A stretch of DNA of 64,000 nucleotides from Caulobacter sp. (GTDB lineage Bacteria; Pseudomonadota; Alphaproteobacteria; Caulobacterales; Caulobacteraceae): the NCBI GenBank assembly GCA_017745235.1, contig JAGHZU010000008.1, positions 82,398-146,397 of the forward strand, in the 5' to 3' direction. Under the pieces are notes generated by a model. It was not told the DNA's origin and ran no database searches. It saw nothing but the letters and a program-made list of their open reading frames with translations. Within the stretch, counting starts at the first letter, position 1. The number at the start of each line of letters is the position of its first letter. Position numbers and translations under genes: made by a program. Shown here in pieces: positions 34,961-44,471 of this stretch.

Positions 34961-36037
34961 ATGTCCGCAGACGACGCCAGCCTTCGTCCCGAACGGATCC
35001 TGGAACTGTCGGCCCGCCTAAGCGCGGTGGCCGGCGAGAAGATCGGCGAGATCGCCACCGTGAACCGTTCGGCCAAGATGCTGGCCATCAACGCCCTGAT
35101 CGTGGCCGCCCGCGCGGGCGAGGCCGGGCGCGGCTTCGCCATTGTGGCCGAAGAGTTCAAGACCATCTCCACCCAGATCGACGCGGTGACCGCCGCCCTG
35201 GAGAGCCAGGTGCGCAGCGACCTGGACGAACTGACCAAGATCGGCGGCGGCATCCTGGCGCACCTGCGCGGCCAGCGGCTGGCGGACCTGGCCCTGAACG
35301 CCATCGAGATCATCGACCGCAATCTCTATGAGCGCACCTGCGACGTCCGCTGGTGGGCGACAGACAGCGCCGTCGTCGACTGCGCCGCCGCGCCCACGCG
35401 CGAAGCCTGCGCCCATGCCAGCCGCCGCCTGGGGGTGATCCTGGACGCCTACACCGTCTATCTGGACCTGTGGATCTGCGACGCCCAGGGGCGGGTGATC
35501 GCCTCGGGACGGCCCGACCGCTACCCCGGCGCGCGCCACGCCTCGGTGGCCGACGCAGCCTGGTTCCGCAACGCCCTGCGCACCCGTTCGGGCGAGGAAT
35601 TCACCGTCTGTGACATCGAGCGGGTCAGGCCGCTGAACGATGCGCCAGTCGCCACATACGCCACGGCCATCCGCGAGGGCGGCCAGGCCAACGGCAAGGT
35701 GCTGGGCGTACTGGGCGTGCACTTCGACTGGCGGCCCCAGGCCCAGGCCGTGGTCGACGGGGTTCGCCTGACCGACGAGGAGAAGGCCCGCTCGCGCGTG
35801 CTGCTGCTGGACCAGAACCACCGGGTGCTGGCCTCGTCCGACGGTCGGGGCGTGCTGGAGGAGACCTTCCCGCTCGACACCCGAGGCGGGCCGATGGGCA
35901 GCTACGCCGACGGCGCCCGGACGATCGGCTACGCCCTGACGCCGGGCTATGAGACCTATGAAGGCCTGGGTTGGTACGGCTGCCTGGTGCAGACGGCGGA
36001 GGGCGCTGGGGCGGCCCCCGCGGTGCGGGCCGCCTGA
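34961..36037 (+). CDS. Soluble chemoreceptor-like protein: short MCP signalling segment then Cache-like domain
   Basis: 358 residues from the ATG preceded by GGGGGAAA. There is no signal peptide or membrane helix. Residues about 20-75 contain MLAINALIVAARAGEAGRGFAIVAEEFKTIS, the hairpin tip of methyl-accepting chemotaxis proteins. The later two thirds (about 130-350) resemble a double Cache sensor (DLWICDAQGRVIASG, ATYATAIREG, VLGVLGVHFDW, VLLLDQNHRVLASS). The sensor lies after the signalling tip and in the cytoplasm, the reverse of the usual order. Several cysteines (CDVRWW, DCAAAPTREAC) stand at the Cache entry. CheA/CheW genes are not nearby. Confidence 0.8.
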   Translation: MSADDASLRPERILELSARLSAVAGEKIGEIATVNRSAKMLAINALIVAARAGEAGRGFAIVAEEFKTISTQIDAVTAALESQVRSDLDELTKIGGGILAHLRGQRLADLALNAIEIIDRNLYERTCDVRWWATDSAVVDCAAAPTREACAHASRRLGVILDAYTVYLDLWICDAQGRVIASGRPDRYPGARHASVADAAWFRNALRTRSGEEFTVCDIERVRPLNDAPVATYATAIREGGQANGKVLGVLGVHFDWRPQAQAVVDGVRLTDEEKARSRVLLLDQNHRVLASSDGRGVLEETFPLDTRGGPMGSYADGARTIGYALTPGYETYEGLGWYGCLVQTAEGAGAAPAVRAA

Positions 36038-36040
36038 ACC

Positions 36041-36176
36041 GAACGCCCCCTCCGTCACGAGGCTGCGCCTCGCGCCACCTCCCCCGTTTCACGGGTGAGG
36101 AGGAAGCCTGCCTTCCTCCCTCGCGCAGCGGGGGAGGTGGCGCGGCGCCGGAGGCGACGTGACGGAGGGGGCGTTC
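36041..36176. repeat. Long inverted repeat at the end of two convergent genes
   Basis: 19-bp perfect arms (36041-36059 and 36158-36176, rich in CCCCCTCCG) enclose a second arm pair around GCGCCACCTCCCCC and GGGGGAGGTGGCGC. It fills the gap after the MCP-like gene and overlaps the DUF559 stop codon. The transcript would fold into a long hairpin, able to terminate both genes. It looks like a dispersed genomic palindromic repeat. Confidence 0.8.
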
Positions 36177-36546
36177 AACGTCTGCGTTCGCGCATCAGAG
36201 CCGCCGCCCGGTCCCAGATTCCGTCGGCCACGCCCGTGGGATCGGCCAGGATCTCGGACGCCGGATAGCGCATCACCACCAGCCCGAGACCCGTCATGAA
36301 TGCGTCGCGCCGCGCATCCCGCGCTGGCGCTTCGCCCATGTTGTGGCCCCAGCCGTCGACCTCCACCACCAGCCGTGCTTGGGCGCAGTAAAAGTCGGCG
36401 ATGAACGGGCCGATCGGATGCTGCCGCCGGAAGCGCGGCCCGTCGGGCTGGCGTGGCCGAAGCCGCGTCCAGAGAATCACCTCCGGCGGTGTCATGACCC
36501 TGCGCAGCTGTCTGGCGCGGGCATGGGTTTCGGGTCGCGACCTCAC
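36175..36546 (-). CDS. DUF559 endonuclease-like protein
   Basis: 123 residues. RRVMTPPEVILWTRLRPRQ, FRRQHPIGPFIADFYCAQARLVVEVDGWGH match DUF559, a PD-(D/E)xK nuclease-like family related to very-short-patch repair endonucleases; the D and ExD residues lie in ADFYC and VVEVDG. Members are found across bacteria with unknown substrates. It starts one base after the phospholipase D-like gene ends, so the two are co-transcribed. The long inverted repeat covers its stop. Confidence 0.85.
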   Translation of the reverse strand: MRSRPETHARARQLRRVMTPPEVILWTRLRPRQPDGPRFRRQHPIGPFIADFYCAQARLVVEVDGWGHNMGEAPARDARRDAFMTGLGLVVMRYPASEILADPTGVADGIWDRAAALMRERRR

Positions 36547-36547
36547 C

Positions 36548-38275
36548 TCACGCGAACATCAACCGGTCACGGATCTTGGCGGGGTCGGCGTAGTCCTCGG
36601 CCCACCAGGGCTGGTCCGCGGCGGTGGCGGGGGCCGGACGCAGCCGCATCGCGCCGCCGCGTTCGCGGGCGCGGTTGCGGGCGGCGCGGAACTGGTAGTG
36701 GTCGATCATCCGTACGGCCTCGATCATGTACGAGGTGGCCACCCGGCGGTCGCGGATCAGCACCAGGTTCTCGCCGTTCTTGCCATCGGCGGCGACCGAC
36801 ATGTTGTAGGAGCCCAGATAGACGCGGGCGCCCGGCTTGTCGAAATCCACCACGACGAACTTGTGGTGCATCCGGGTCCCCACGCCTCGCGCCAGGCCGT
36901 TCGGCTCGGGCCGGAACGGCGCGGGCGGGTCGCCCTCCAGGGCCGAGACGAAGGCTGGCGGCCGGTTGGTCGAGCCAGGGGCCACCTCCACCCCTGTAGG
37001 CTTGTCGGAGATGCCCGCCACGAACAGGTCCGCCCGGTTGGTCTGGGCGAACAGGGCTTCGCGTATGACGCCGGGCGTCTGGGACAGGAAGGCCAGCGAA
37101 TAGAAGATCGACGAGCGGGCCGTGCGGATGTCGTCGGCTATGCTCTTGAGCACCGAGTTGGACGCCTTGTGCGGCGAGAAGGCGACCTGGGCGTCCACCT
37201 CGTCCAGGCCCAGGCTGCGCCACTCGGCGCTGGGGCTGTCCTGGAAATTCGGCGGATTGGGGCCGGCGGCGGCCCAGTAGGCCTCGAACGCCTCGCCGCA
37301 AACGGCCACGGCCTTCGCCCCCGAGACGATCAGAGCGTTGTTGGATTGCACGAAGAAGCCGCGCCAGCTGAAGTTGGTCGAGCCCAGCAAGGCTTTCTGG
37401 ACCGCCCCGTCGACCACCAGCGTCTTGTTGTGCTGCAGGTTGCCCATGTGCTGGCGGCGCACCTGCACGCCGGCGGCGGCCAAGGCGTCGGCCGCGGCGT
37501 CCTCGGCCGCCCCGTCGCCGTGGTGCTCGCCGCTGTCGTCGATGATGACCCGGGCCCGCGCGCCCTTCTTCTTCAGCAGTTCAACCAGGTCCGGCAGGTT
37601 CAGGTCGTAGGCCACCAGGCGCACGGTGCAGGTGGGATCGTCGACCGCCGCCTTGAGCAGGGCCACGATCTCGCGCCGCGCCTCGAAGCCCATCCAGGCC
37701 AGGGCGGCCTTGGCGTCGGGATGGGTGGGGACGAAGCTCAGGCCCGCCTTGCCCGAGTCCGGCACCAGGGTGGGCACGGCGGCCGCGCCGCCGTAGCGGT
37801 CGACGAAGGCCTGGGACGAGACGAAGCCCCGGGTGAACGACACGTTCAGCGCCCCCGGATAGGTGTCGCGCGCCAGCACGATGTCGGCGGTCTGGGCCAC
37901 GCCCTGGCGCAGGGCCCCGGCGGCGTCCATGAAGATCGGCGTCACCCGGTAGCGGAACGCGCCCGGCTTGTCGGCGTCGTAGGGGAAGTGCGCCCAGCGG
38001 AACTTCTGGATCGGGGCCAGCAGGGTGGAATAGGTCGCCGGCCGCGCGTCGGCCGAGGCCAGCAGGGCGGGCTGGGTGAAGGTCAGTCGGTTCTTCAGCG
38101 CCACGAAGCGGTTGGAGCCGGGCGAGCGGTACTCGATCCCGAAGCCCACGAAGTCGCGGGGCGGCTGGCCCTGCCTCCAGTTCATCGCCAGCAGGGCCAT
38201 GCCCTCGCCGCGATGGATCTTGAGCGTGAAGTCGGCGGCGGCGACCTGGCCGGTCACCTGATAGTCGTCGGACAT
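36548..38275 (-). CDS. Phospholipase D-like protein with two HKD motifs
   Basis: 575 residues without signal peptide. An N-terminal beta-rich region (about 1-150) precedes two catalytic halves: QHNKTLVVDG with GSTNFSWRG (first HxK) and MHHKFVVVDFDKPG with GSYNMS (second HxK). The PLD superfamily includes phospholipases, lipid synthases and nucleases. The N-terminal domain resembles a fibronectin-like sheet and is not named. It is followed at one base by the DUF559 nuclease-like gene, which hints at nucleic-acid work, but that is speculation. Confidence 0.88.
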   Translation of the reverse strand: MSDDYQVTGQVAAADFTLKIHRGEGMALLAMNWRQGQPPRDFVGFGIEYRSPGSNRFVALKNRLTFTQPALLASADARPATYSTLLAPIQKFRWAHFPYDADKPGAFRYRVTPIFMDAAGALRQGVAQTADIVLARDTYPGALNVSFTRGFVSSQAFVDRYGGAAAVPTLVPDSGKAGLSFVPTHPDAKAALAWMGFEARREIVALLKAAVDDPTCTVRLVAYDLNLPDLVELLKKKGARARVIIDDSGEHHGDGAAEDAAADALAAAGVQVRRQHMGNLQHNKTLVVDGAVQKALLGSTNFSWRGFFVQSNNALIVSGAKAVAVCGEAFEAYWAAAGPNPPNFQDSPSAEWRSLGLDEVDAQVAFSPHKASNSVLKSIADDIRTARSSIFYSLAFLSQTPGVIREALFAQTNRADLFVAGISDKPTGVEVAPGSTNRPPAFVSALEGDPPAPFRPEPNGLARGVGTRMHHKFVVVDFDKPGARVYLGSYNMSVAADGKNGENLVLIRDRRVATSYMIEAVRMIDHYQFRAARNRARERGGAMRLRPAPATAADQPWWAEDYADPAKIRDRLMFA

Positions 38276-38436
38276 GGTTGTGCTCCCCGGAGCGCGATGT
38301 TGCGGGTTGGCAAGCCACTGACGCGAAGGGACAGGTACAGGGCGGCGCGCGAGGCGACGCGGAAAGCGCTTATAGGTTGTGCCTCAAAGGCGCTCGCGCG
38401 GCAACAGCCTGACCGCGGGGAGATGGTCGCGGAGCG

Positions 38437-39219
38437 CTACGCCCAGAACCGGAACGCCTGATATCCGGCCCCGACGTCGGGGCCATGGATCCCGAACGCC
38501 TGAGCCAGCAGGAAGGCCGCGCGCCAGAATAGGCCCGAGACGGGTGCCACGAAGAAGATGGCGAGGAACAGGCCAATGAAGACCAGGTTGCCCAGGCGCA
38601 GGGCCTTCTGCTGCAATTCGGCGGGCAGCCAGGGGCGGATCACGCCGAAACCGTCCAGGCCGGGCAGGGGCAGCAGGTTCAGGATCAGGGCCCAGCCCTG
38701 CAGGAAGGCCAGGAACGAGGCGGCCGCCGTCAGGGCGTTGCGCTCGACCCCGCTCGCGCGATCCAGCCCCAGGCCCACGGCCAGGCAGATCATCACCAGC
38801 AGGGTCCCCAGCGGGCCCGCCAGCGACGCCAGGGAGCGACCCAGCCGTGTGCGCATCAGATCGTCGCGCAGATAGACCGCCCCGCCCGGAAAGCCGATCC
38901 CGCCCAGGGCCAGCGCCGCCAGGGGCAGCACCAGACTGGTCGACAGGTCGGTGTACTTCAGCGGGTCCAGGGTGAGGTACCCCTTCTCGGCCACCGTCAC
39001 GTCGCCGGCCTTGTGGGCGACGAAGGCATGGCAGAACTCGTGGATCATCACGCTGACGATCCAGCCCACCACCACGAAGGCGAACGTCAGCACCTTCGGG
39101 GTATCGGGCAACCGCGCCAGGGCGAAGGCCAGCGCTGCGAAGGCCGCCATCAGGATCAGGGCGTTGACGCTGATCGCGTTGTGGCGGGACTTGGCGGGCG
39201 GCGCGTCGAGGTGAACCAT
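38437..39219 (-). CDS. Site-2 protease-like M50 metalloprotease
   Basis: 260 residues with about five membrane helices. SVMIHEFCHAFVAHKAGD has the HExxH zinc motif in the membrane, and LNLLPLPGLDGFGV is the second motif (NxxPxPxLDG). Such proteases cleave membrane-bound substrates in regulated proteolysis. It lacks PDZ domains, like the short family members. It stands alone, so the substrate is unknown. Confidence 0.92.
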   Translation of the reverse strand: MVHLDAPPAKSRHNAISVNALILMAAFAALAFALARLPDTPKVLTFAFVVVGWIVSVMIHEFCHAFVAHKAGDVTVAEKGYLTLDPLKYTDLSTSLVLPLAALALGGIGFPGGAVYLRDDLMRTRLGRSLASLAGPLGTLLVMICLAVGLGLDRASGVERNALTAAASFLAFLQGWALILNLLPLPGLDGFGVIRPWLPAELQQKALRLGNLVFIGLFLAIFFVAPVSGLFWRAAFLLAQAFGIHGPDVGAGYQAFRFWA

Positions 39220-39274
39220 GCGGCGAAGCTAGGGGCGCGGGGCCCGCGAGGCAACGCCGACGCTGCGCCTTCTC

Positions 39275-40594
<1,320 letters not shown>

Positions 40595-40635
40595 GGGCGA
40601 CTTTCCGAGTGCTGGCGCTGGGCGAAGGATCGTGC

Positions 40636-40649
40636 ATTGTGATCGCAAT
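40636..40649. promoter_or_regulatory. Candidate GntR operator, site 1
   Basis: ATTGTGATCGCAAT, a 14-bp dyad, lies in the 132-base divergent gap between the aminotransferase and gntR genes. A very similar sequence occurs before the next gene set (41504-41517). The match suggests control of both directions by the same GntR protein. Confidence 0.6.
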
Positions 40650-40726
40650 TGAGAGCGATCTGTCCAGCCCCAACCTCCGCTCGTCCGGCGAAGGGCGGGA
40701 CCAGCGGAAGAGAGGGAAGGAGGGCC

Positions 40727-41398
40727 ATGGCCGAACGCAAACCCCTCGCCGATTCCCAGGCCGTGCACGACCAGGTCTACGAGGCCATTCGCGAGCGGCT
40801 GATCACCGGCCGTATCGCGCCGGGCGTGGGGGTCAGCCTGCGCAGCCTGGCGGCCGAGCTGGGGGTTTCGCCCATGCCGGTGCGCGACGCCGTGCGGCGG
40901 CTGGCGGCCGAGCGCGCTCTGGCGGTGAACCCGGCCAACAAGCGCCTGTCGGTGCCGTCCCTGACCGCCGGGCGGCTGGAGCAGCTGTCGCAGGCGCGCC
41001 TGTGGATCGAGCCGGAGCTGGCCGCCCGCGCCGCCTCGGACGCGGATGCGGGCCTGCTGCGCCGGCTCAAGGCCATCGACGCCCAGGTGGATGAGGCCCT
41101 GCGCCTGGGCGACGTCGACAGCTACATGGGCGCCAACCACGCTTTCCATTTCGCTCTCTATGAGCGGGCCGGGGCCGAGGTGCTGCTGGCCATGGCCGGC
41201 GGGCTGTGGCTGCAGATCGGACCGTTCATGCGCGTGGTCTTCGGCCGGGTGGGGGCCGACGGCCTGGCGGCCGACCGCCACGCCGAGGCCCTGGACGCGC
41301 TCAAGGCCCGCGACCCCGAGGCCGCCCGCCGCGCCATCGCCGCCGACATCACCGAGGGCATGGACAAGATGCGCGCCGCCGTGGAGGCGGGGCGGTGA
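40727..41398 (+). CDS. GntR-family (FCD-domain) regulator of the polyamine island
   Basis: 223 residues from an ATG preceded by GGAAGGAGGG. The winged helix (VHDQVYEAIRERLITGRIAPGVGVSLRSLAAELGVSPMPVRDAVRRLAAERAL) is of the FadR subgroup, and the helical FCD effector domain keeps likely metal histidines (NHAFHFALYE, ADRHAEALDALKARD). Its position between an aminotransferase and the aldehyde dehydrogenase gene, with matching dyads on both sides, makes it the likely repressor of polyamine catabolism; the usual regulator of such genes in E. coli is PuuR, not GntR. Confidence 0.92.
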   Translation: MAERKPLADSQAVHDQVYEAIRERLITGRIAPGVGVSLRSLAAELGVSPMPVRDAVRRLAAERALAVNPANKRLSVPSLTAGRLEQLSQARLWIEPELAARAASDADAGLLRRLKAIDAQVDEALRLGDVDSYMGANHAFHFALYERAGAEVLLAMAGGLWLQIGPFMRVVFGRVGADGLAADRHAEALDALKARDPEAARRAIAADITEGMDKMRAAVEAGR

Positions 41399-41479
41399 GC
41401 GTTCCGCCTCGCCCGCACAGCGGAGGCGGGAAACGGCGCCCGCCTATCAGGCGCCGTCATGGGAACCTGTTCAGGCGCC

Positions 41480-41517
41480 TTGACAGTCGTCGATCTGGCG
41501 CAAACTGTGATCACGAT
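41480..41517 (+). promoter_or_regulatory. Promoter of aldehyde dehydrogenase operon with GntR site 2
   Basis: A perfect TTGACA -35 box (41480-41485) has a 17-base spacer to AACTGT at 41503-41508. The dyad ACTGTGATCACGAT (41504-41517) lies across the -10 position, matching site 1 at 11 of 14 positions. A regulator bound here would block initiation. The start codon is at 41535. Confidence 0.6.
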
Positions 41518-41534
41518 TTCAGGAAACTTCTCGC

Positions 41535-43022
41535 GTGAACGCCCCATCGCCCATCGACGCGATCTCGACCCTGGCCCTTCCCGGCCGGGCGGTGATCGAC
41601 GGCGCGCTGGTCGGCGCTGCTTCCGGCGCGACCTTTGACAACGTCTCGCCGCGCGACGGCAAGATCCTGAACCGGGTCGCCGCCTGTCAGGCCGAGGACG
41701 TGGCCCGGGCGGCGGCCGGAGCCCGCGCGGCGTTCGAGGACGGCCGCTGGCGCGACCAGGGCCCGCGCGCCAAGAAGGCGGCGCTGTTCCGCCTGGCCGA
41801 GCTGATGACCCGCGACGCCGAGGAGCTGGCCCTGCTGGAGAGCCTGGACACCGGCAAGCCGATCCGCGACGCGCGCGCCGTCGACATCCCGTTGGCGATC
41901 GGCACCACCCGCTGGTACGCCGAGGCGCTGGACAAGGTCTATGGCGAGGTCGGCGCCTCGCCGATCGACCGCCTGTCCTACGCGGTGCACGAACCGTTGG
42001 GCGTGATCGGGGCGATCGTGCCCTGGAACTTCCCGCTGCACATGGCGATGTGGAAGGTGGCCCCGGCCCTGGCCATGGGCAATTCCGTCGTCCTCAAGCC
42101 CGCCGAGCAGTCGCCGATGACGGCGCTGAAGCTGGGCGAACTGGCCCTCGAGGCCGGGCTTCCGGCAGGCGTGCTGAACGTGGTCCCCGGCCTGGGCGGC
42201 GTGGCGGGCGAGGCGCTGGCCCTGTCGATGGACGTCGACATGATCGCCTTCACCGGCTCGGGCCCCGTGGGGCGGCGGCTGATGGAGTATTCGGCGCGCT
42301 CGAACCTCAAGCGGATCTCGCTGGAGCTGGGCGGCAAGTCGCCCCAGGTGGTGTTCGCCGACTGTCCCGACCTGGACGCCGCCGCCCAGGCCGCGGCCTG
42401 GGGCGTGTTCTATAACCAGGGCGAGGTCTGCACCGCCGCCTCGCGTCTGCTGGTCGAGGCCTCGATCAAGGAGGATTTCCTGGAGCGGGTGGTGGCCGTG
42501 GCGCGGGGCATGGTTCCCGGCGATCCGCTGGACCCCGACACCGTCTTCGGCGCCATGGTCAGCGAGCGGCAGATGAACACCGCCCTGTCCTACATCGCCA
42601 AGGCCGGCGAGCAGGGCGCGCGGCGGGTGCTGGGCGGCGAGCGCGTGCGGCGCGAGACCGGCGGCTTCTACGTCGAGCCCACCATCTTCGACGGCCTGGA
42701 GCCCGACCACGTGCTGGCCCGCGAGGAAGTGTTCGGTCCGGTGCTGGGCGTGCAGACCTTCACCGGCTTCGACCAGGCCATGGCCCTGGCCAACGACACC
42801 GTCTACGGCCTGGCCGCCGGTCTGTGGACCGCCGACGTCAACCGGGCCCTGAAGGGGGCGCGGGCGCTGAAGGCGGGGCTGGTCTGGGTCAACGGCTGGG
42901 ACGCCTGCGACATCACCATGCCGTTCGGAGGCTTCAAGCAGTCGGGCTTCGGTCGCGATCGCAGCCTACATGCGTTGCACAAGTACGCCGACCTGAAGTC
43001 GGTGTCCGTGACGCTGAGGTAG
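41535..43022 (+). CDS. puuC: Aldehyde dehydrogenase, PuuC-like
   Basis: 495 residues from a GTG with AGGAAA upstream. It would oxidise gamma-glutamyl-gamma-aminobutyraldehyde or aminobutyraldehyde with NAD. The catalytic cysteine is in YNQGEVCTAASR, the glutamate in SLELGGKSPQ, and the Rossmann loop is FTGSGPVGRRLM. First gene of the long plus-strand run that ends at puuB. It precedes gabD by only six bases. Confidence 0.93.
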   Translation: MNAPSPIDAISTLALPGRAVIDGALVGAASGATFDNVSPRDGKILNRVAACQAEDVARAAAGARAAFEDGRWRDQGPRAKKAALFRLAELMTRDAEELALLESLDTGKPIRDARAVDIPLAIGTTRWYAEALDKVYGEVGASPIDRLSYAVHEPLGVIGAIVPWNFPLHMAMWKVAPALAMGNSVVLKPAEQSPMTALKLGELALEAGLPAGVLNVVPGLGGVAGEALALSMDVDMIAFTGSGPVGRRLMEYSARSNLKRISLELGGKSPQVVFADCPDLDAAAQAAAWGVFYNQGEVCTAASRLLVEASIKEDFLERVVAVARGMVPGDPLDPDTVFGAMVSERQMNTALSYIAKAGEQGARRVLGGERVRRETGGFYVEPTIFDGLEPDHVLAREEVFGPVLGVQTFTGFDQAMALANDTVYGLAAGLWTADVNRALKGARALKAGLVWVNGWDACDITMPFGGFKQSGFGRDRSLHALHKYADLKSVSVTLR

Positions 43023-43028
43023 CCTGAC

Positions 43029-44471
43029 ATGACCCTGGAACTCGTCGAAACCGCCGCCTTCATCGATGGCCTCTGGATCGAGAGCGATCGCACCTTCGAG
43101 GTGACCAACCCGGCCGATGGCTCGGTGATCGCCCAGGTCGCCGACCTGGGGGCGTCGGAGACCCTGATCGCCATCGAGGCCGCCCATCGGGCCTTCCCCG
43201 CCTGGGCTGGCCGGACCGCCAAGGAGCGCGGGGCGATCCTGCGCAAATGGTCCGACCTGATGCTGGCCCACGCCGACGCCCTGGCCCGGCTGATGACGGC
43301 CGAGCAGGGCAAGCCGTTGGCGGAGTCCCGAGGCGAGGTGGCCTATGGCGCGGCGTTCATCGACTGGTTCGCCGACGAGGCCAAGCGCGCCTACGGCCAC
43401 ACCATCCCCACCCCGATGCCGGGCAAGCGCCTGGCCTCGATCAAGCAGCCGGTCGGGGTGTGCGCGGCCATCGCGCCGTGGAACTTCCCCATCGCCATGA
43501 TCACCCGAAAGGTCGGTCCGGCCCTGGCTTCGGGCTGCACCGTGGTGGTCAAGCCGGCGGCCGAGACGCCGTTGTGCGCCCTGGCCATCGCGCGCCTGGC
43601 GGTGGAGGCGGGCGTGCCGGCGGGCGTGCTGAACGTGGTCACCGGCAAGGACGCCTCGGGCATCGGCAAGGCCCTGTGCGACGACGCCCGCGTGCGCAAG
43701 CTGTCCTTCACCGGCTCGACCCCCGTGGGCAAGACGCTCTACGCCCAGTGCGCGGGCACGATGAAGAAGCTCTCCCTGGAGCTGGGCGGCAACGCGCCCT
43801 TCATCGTCTTCGACGACGCCGACCTGGAGGCCGCCGTCGACGGGGCGATCGCCAGCAAGTACCGCAACACCGGCCAGACCTGCGTCTGCGCCAACCGCCT
43901 GCTGGTGCAGTCCGGCATTCACGACGCCTTCGTCAGGCGCCTGACCGAGAAGGTGGCGGCCATGAAGGTGGGGCCGGGCGCGCAGGACGGCGTCGTCATC
44001 GGCCCGCTGATCAACGACAAGGCCATCACCAAGGTCGAGAGCCTGGTGCGCGAGGCGGTCGAGATGGGCGCGGCGGCCACCACCGGCGGCGCCCGCCACG
44101 CCCTGGGGGGACTGTTCTGGCAGCCCACCGTCCTGACCGGCGCCACGCCGCAGATGCGCCTCTTCCAGGAGGAGATCTTCGGCCCGGTGGCCCCGATCGT
44201 GAAGTTCGACAGCGAGGACGAAGCGATCGAGCTGGCCAACGCCACGCCGTTCGGCCTGGCCGCCTATTTCTACAGCCGCGACGTGGGCCGCTGCTGGCGC
44301 GTGGCCGAGGCGATCGAGGCCGGCATGGTCGGGATCAACGAGGGCCTGATCTCCACCGAGGTCGCGCCGTTCGGCGGGGTCAAGGACTCCGGCCTGGGCC
44401 GCGAGGGCTCTTCGGAGGGCTTGGACGAGTATCTGGAGACGAAATACCTCTGCTTTGGCGGGGTGGCATGA
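43029..44471 (+). CDS. gabD: Succinate-semialdehyde dehydrogenase
   Basis: 480 residues. Oxidises succinate semialdehyde, the product of GABA transamination, to succinate. SLELGGNAPFIVFDDADLE and GQTCVCANRLLVQ are GabD-type motifs, with the catalytic cysteine in QTCVC. IPTPMPGKRL is found in GabD enzymes. Its stop overlaps the following aminotransferase start by ATGA, so the three genes form one operon. Confidence 0.95.
   Translation: MTLELVETAAFIDGLWIESDRTFEVTNPADGSVIAQVADLGASETLIAIEAAHRAFPAWAGRTAKERGAILRKWSDLMLAHADALARLMTAEQGKPLAESRGEVAYGAAFIDWFADEAKRAYGHTIPTPMPGKRLASIKQPVGVCAAIAPWNFPIAMITRKVGPALASGCTVVVKPAAETPLCALAIARLAVEAGVPAGVLNVVTGKDASGIGKALCDDARVRKLSFTGSTPVGKTLYAQCAGTMKKLSLELGGNAPFIVFDDADLEAAVDGAIASKYRNTGQTCVCANRLLVQSGIHDAFVRRLTEKVAAMKVGPGAQDGVVIGPLINDKAITKVESLVREAVEMGAAATTGGARHALGGLFWQPTVLTGATPQMRLFQEEIFGPVAPIVKFDSEDEAIELANATPFGLAAYFYSRDVGRCWRVAEAIEAGMVGINEGLISTEVAPFGGVKDSGLGREGSSEGLDEYLETKYLCFGGVA

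Noticed and set aside
34785..35021. 78-residue open frame before the MCP-like gene
   Set aside because: It lacks a ribosome site and overlaps the real gene in another frame; no domain is visible.
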